Assembly (NCBI GenBank): GCA_000753455.2 | Contig: LM994670.1 | Coordinates: forward strand, 864,178-928,177 | DNA: 64,000 bases | Direction of reading: 5' to 3' | Source of the DNA: Clostridium jeddahitimonense | Lineage (GTDB): Bacteria; Bacillota; Clostridia; Clostridiales; Clostridiaceae | Shown: one piece after another, positions 63,345 through 64,000 of the stretch | How positions within the stretch are numbered: position 1 is the first letter of the stretch | Layout of the letters: the number at the start of each line of letters is the position of its first letter | Notes under the pieces: model-generated | Told to the model about the DNA's origin: nothing | What the model saw: the letters and a program-made list of their open reading frames with translations, nothing else | Database searches by the model: none | Made by a program: the position numbers and the translations under genes

Positions 63345-64000
63345 ATGAGTAGACCAAACATTATATTTTATTTTTCAGATCAACAAAGATGGGATACAAT
63401 AGGAGCTTATGGACAAGAGTTAGATATAACTCCTAATTTAGATAAATTAGCAGAAGAAGGGGTAGTTTTTGAGGAAGCATATACAGCACAACCTGTATGT
63501 GGTCCATGTAGAGCTATATTCCAAACAGGAAAATATCCAACTCAAACAGGATGTTTTAGAAATAATATTGAATTACCAAAAGATATTAAAACAGTTGCAG
63601 ATTACTTTAATGAAGGTAATTATGAAACTGCATATATAGGTAAGTGGCATTTAGCAAGTGATGGAGAACTAGAAAAAGAACCAACTATTGACTATACAAT
63701 AACAGCAATTCCACCAGAAAGAAGAGGAGGATATAAAGGCTTCTGGCGTGCTTCAGATGTTTTAGAGTTTACTTCACATGGATATGATGGATATGTGTTT
63801 GATGAAAATATGAATAGATGTGAATTTAAAGGATACCGTGTAGATTGTATTACAGATTATGCTTTAGAATTCTTGGATGGATATAATGGAGAAAAGCCAT
63901 TCTTTATGACAATTTCTCATATTGAGCCACATCATCAAAATGATAGAAATAGATACGAAGGACCTGATGGATCAAAAGAAATATATAAAGATTGTAAGCT
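63345..64000 (+). CDS. Sulfatase, N-terminal part (runs off the right edge)
   Basis: 218 codons are visible from the ATG at 63345, which has AGGAGAG in front. It opens MSRPNIIFYFSDQQRWDTIGAYG with the metal-binding D12. The sulfatase motif CxPxR is present as C52-G-P-C-R56, so Cys would be converted to formylglycine by an anaerobic sulfatase-maturating enzyme. GKWHL, with the conserved Lys and His, follows at about 100. No signal peptide, so desulfation would be cytoplasmic. It appears co-transcribed with tctCBA. The class (aryl, glycan or choline-type) cannot be settled. Confidence 0.92.
   Translation, partial: MSRPNIIFYFSDQQRWDTIGAYGQELDITPNLDKLAEEGVVFEEAYTAQPVCGPCRAIFQTGKYPTQTGCFRNNIELPKDIKTVADYFNEGNYETAYIGKWHLASDGELEKEPTIDYTITAIPPERRGGYKGFWRASDVLEFTSHGYDGYVFDENMNRCEFKGYRVDCITDYALEFLDGYNGEKPFFMTISHIEPHHQNDRNRYEGPDGSKEIYKDCK

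Overview
The window reads as chromosome of a low-GC, strictly anaerobic Gram-positive bacterium of the Clostridium sensu stricto type. The signs are very AT-rich codon use, strong GGAGG ribosome binding sites, frequent TTG/GTG starts, T-box leaders, a reverse rubrerythrin, an Agr peptide system, and many PTS and glycosidase genes. I recognise no rRNA, tRNA, CRISPR array, prophage or insertion sequence. Species assignment is not possible from the sequence alone.

Layout, left to right. 1-41: the first codons of a HAD phosphatase on the minus strand. 208-2241: a T-box leader, an Lrp/AsnC regulator and a PLP aminotransferase. 2263-12260: a phospho-glycoside cluster with a PRD regulator, two lactose/cellobiose-type PTS EIIC permeases, a MupG/DUF871 protein, a GH1 and a GH4 6-phospho-glycosidase and an RpiR/MurR-type regulator. 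12626-15485: a two-component system. 15741-18678: two paralogous CPA2 cation/proton antiporters flanking a PII-like protein. 18868-21461: a methyltransferase and an L,D-transpeptidase. 21593-23481: a T-box leader and BrnQ. 23494-27360: a third orphan EIIC, a GntR/HutC regulator and a second GH1 enzyme, linked by a shared operator motif. 27437-31187: a ferredoxin and a NapH-like iron-sulfur membrane protein diverging from a Crp/Fnr regulator, a rhodanese and a CoA-disulfide reductase-rhodanese fusion, with two matching Crp/Fnr-type palindromes. 31299-32361: a T-box with a Trp (TGG) specifier and TrpP. 32409-34208: MATE exporter and DUF1450 protein. 34285-42917: an N-acetylgalactosamine-type (aga) regulon: mannose-family EIIB/C/D, AraC regulator, YajC, EIIA, AgaS, a NagA/AgaA deacetylase, a four-helix membrane protein and a class II aldolase. 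43689-45685: agrB, an unlisted small agrD with Ser in place of the ring Cys, and agrC, with no agrA. 46051-47680: an NSS transporter with its MetS small subunit. 47793-50813: CsoR-CopA-CopZ copper efflux behind a clear promoter and operator. 50949-57840: a lipase-like hydrolase, a thioredoxin-like protein, glycogen branching enzyme and type I pullulanase. 57903-58783: DUF1540 protein and reverse rubrerythrin. 58916-60097: a membrane-anchored solute-binding protein. 60292-64000: a tripartite tricarboxylate-type (TTT) transporter TctC-TctB-TctA followed by a sulfatase that runs off the window.

Together the genes describe a scavenger of host and cell-wall glycans. It imports phosphorylated disaccharides and amino sugars through PTS permeases, splits them with GH1/GH4/MupG enzymes, and probably desulfates something tied to a TTT uptake system. 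Amino-acid uptake is tuned by tRNA-sensing leaders. The most unusual items are the PII-like/twin-antiporter module, the serine AgrD without AgrA, the Crp/Fnr-controlled sulfur locus, the TTT-sulfatase operon, and two families of intergenic palindromic repeats.
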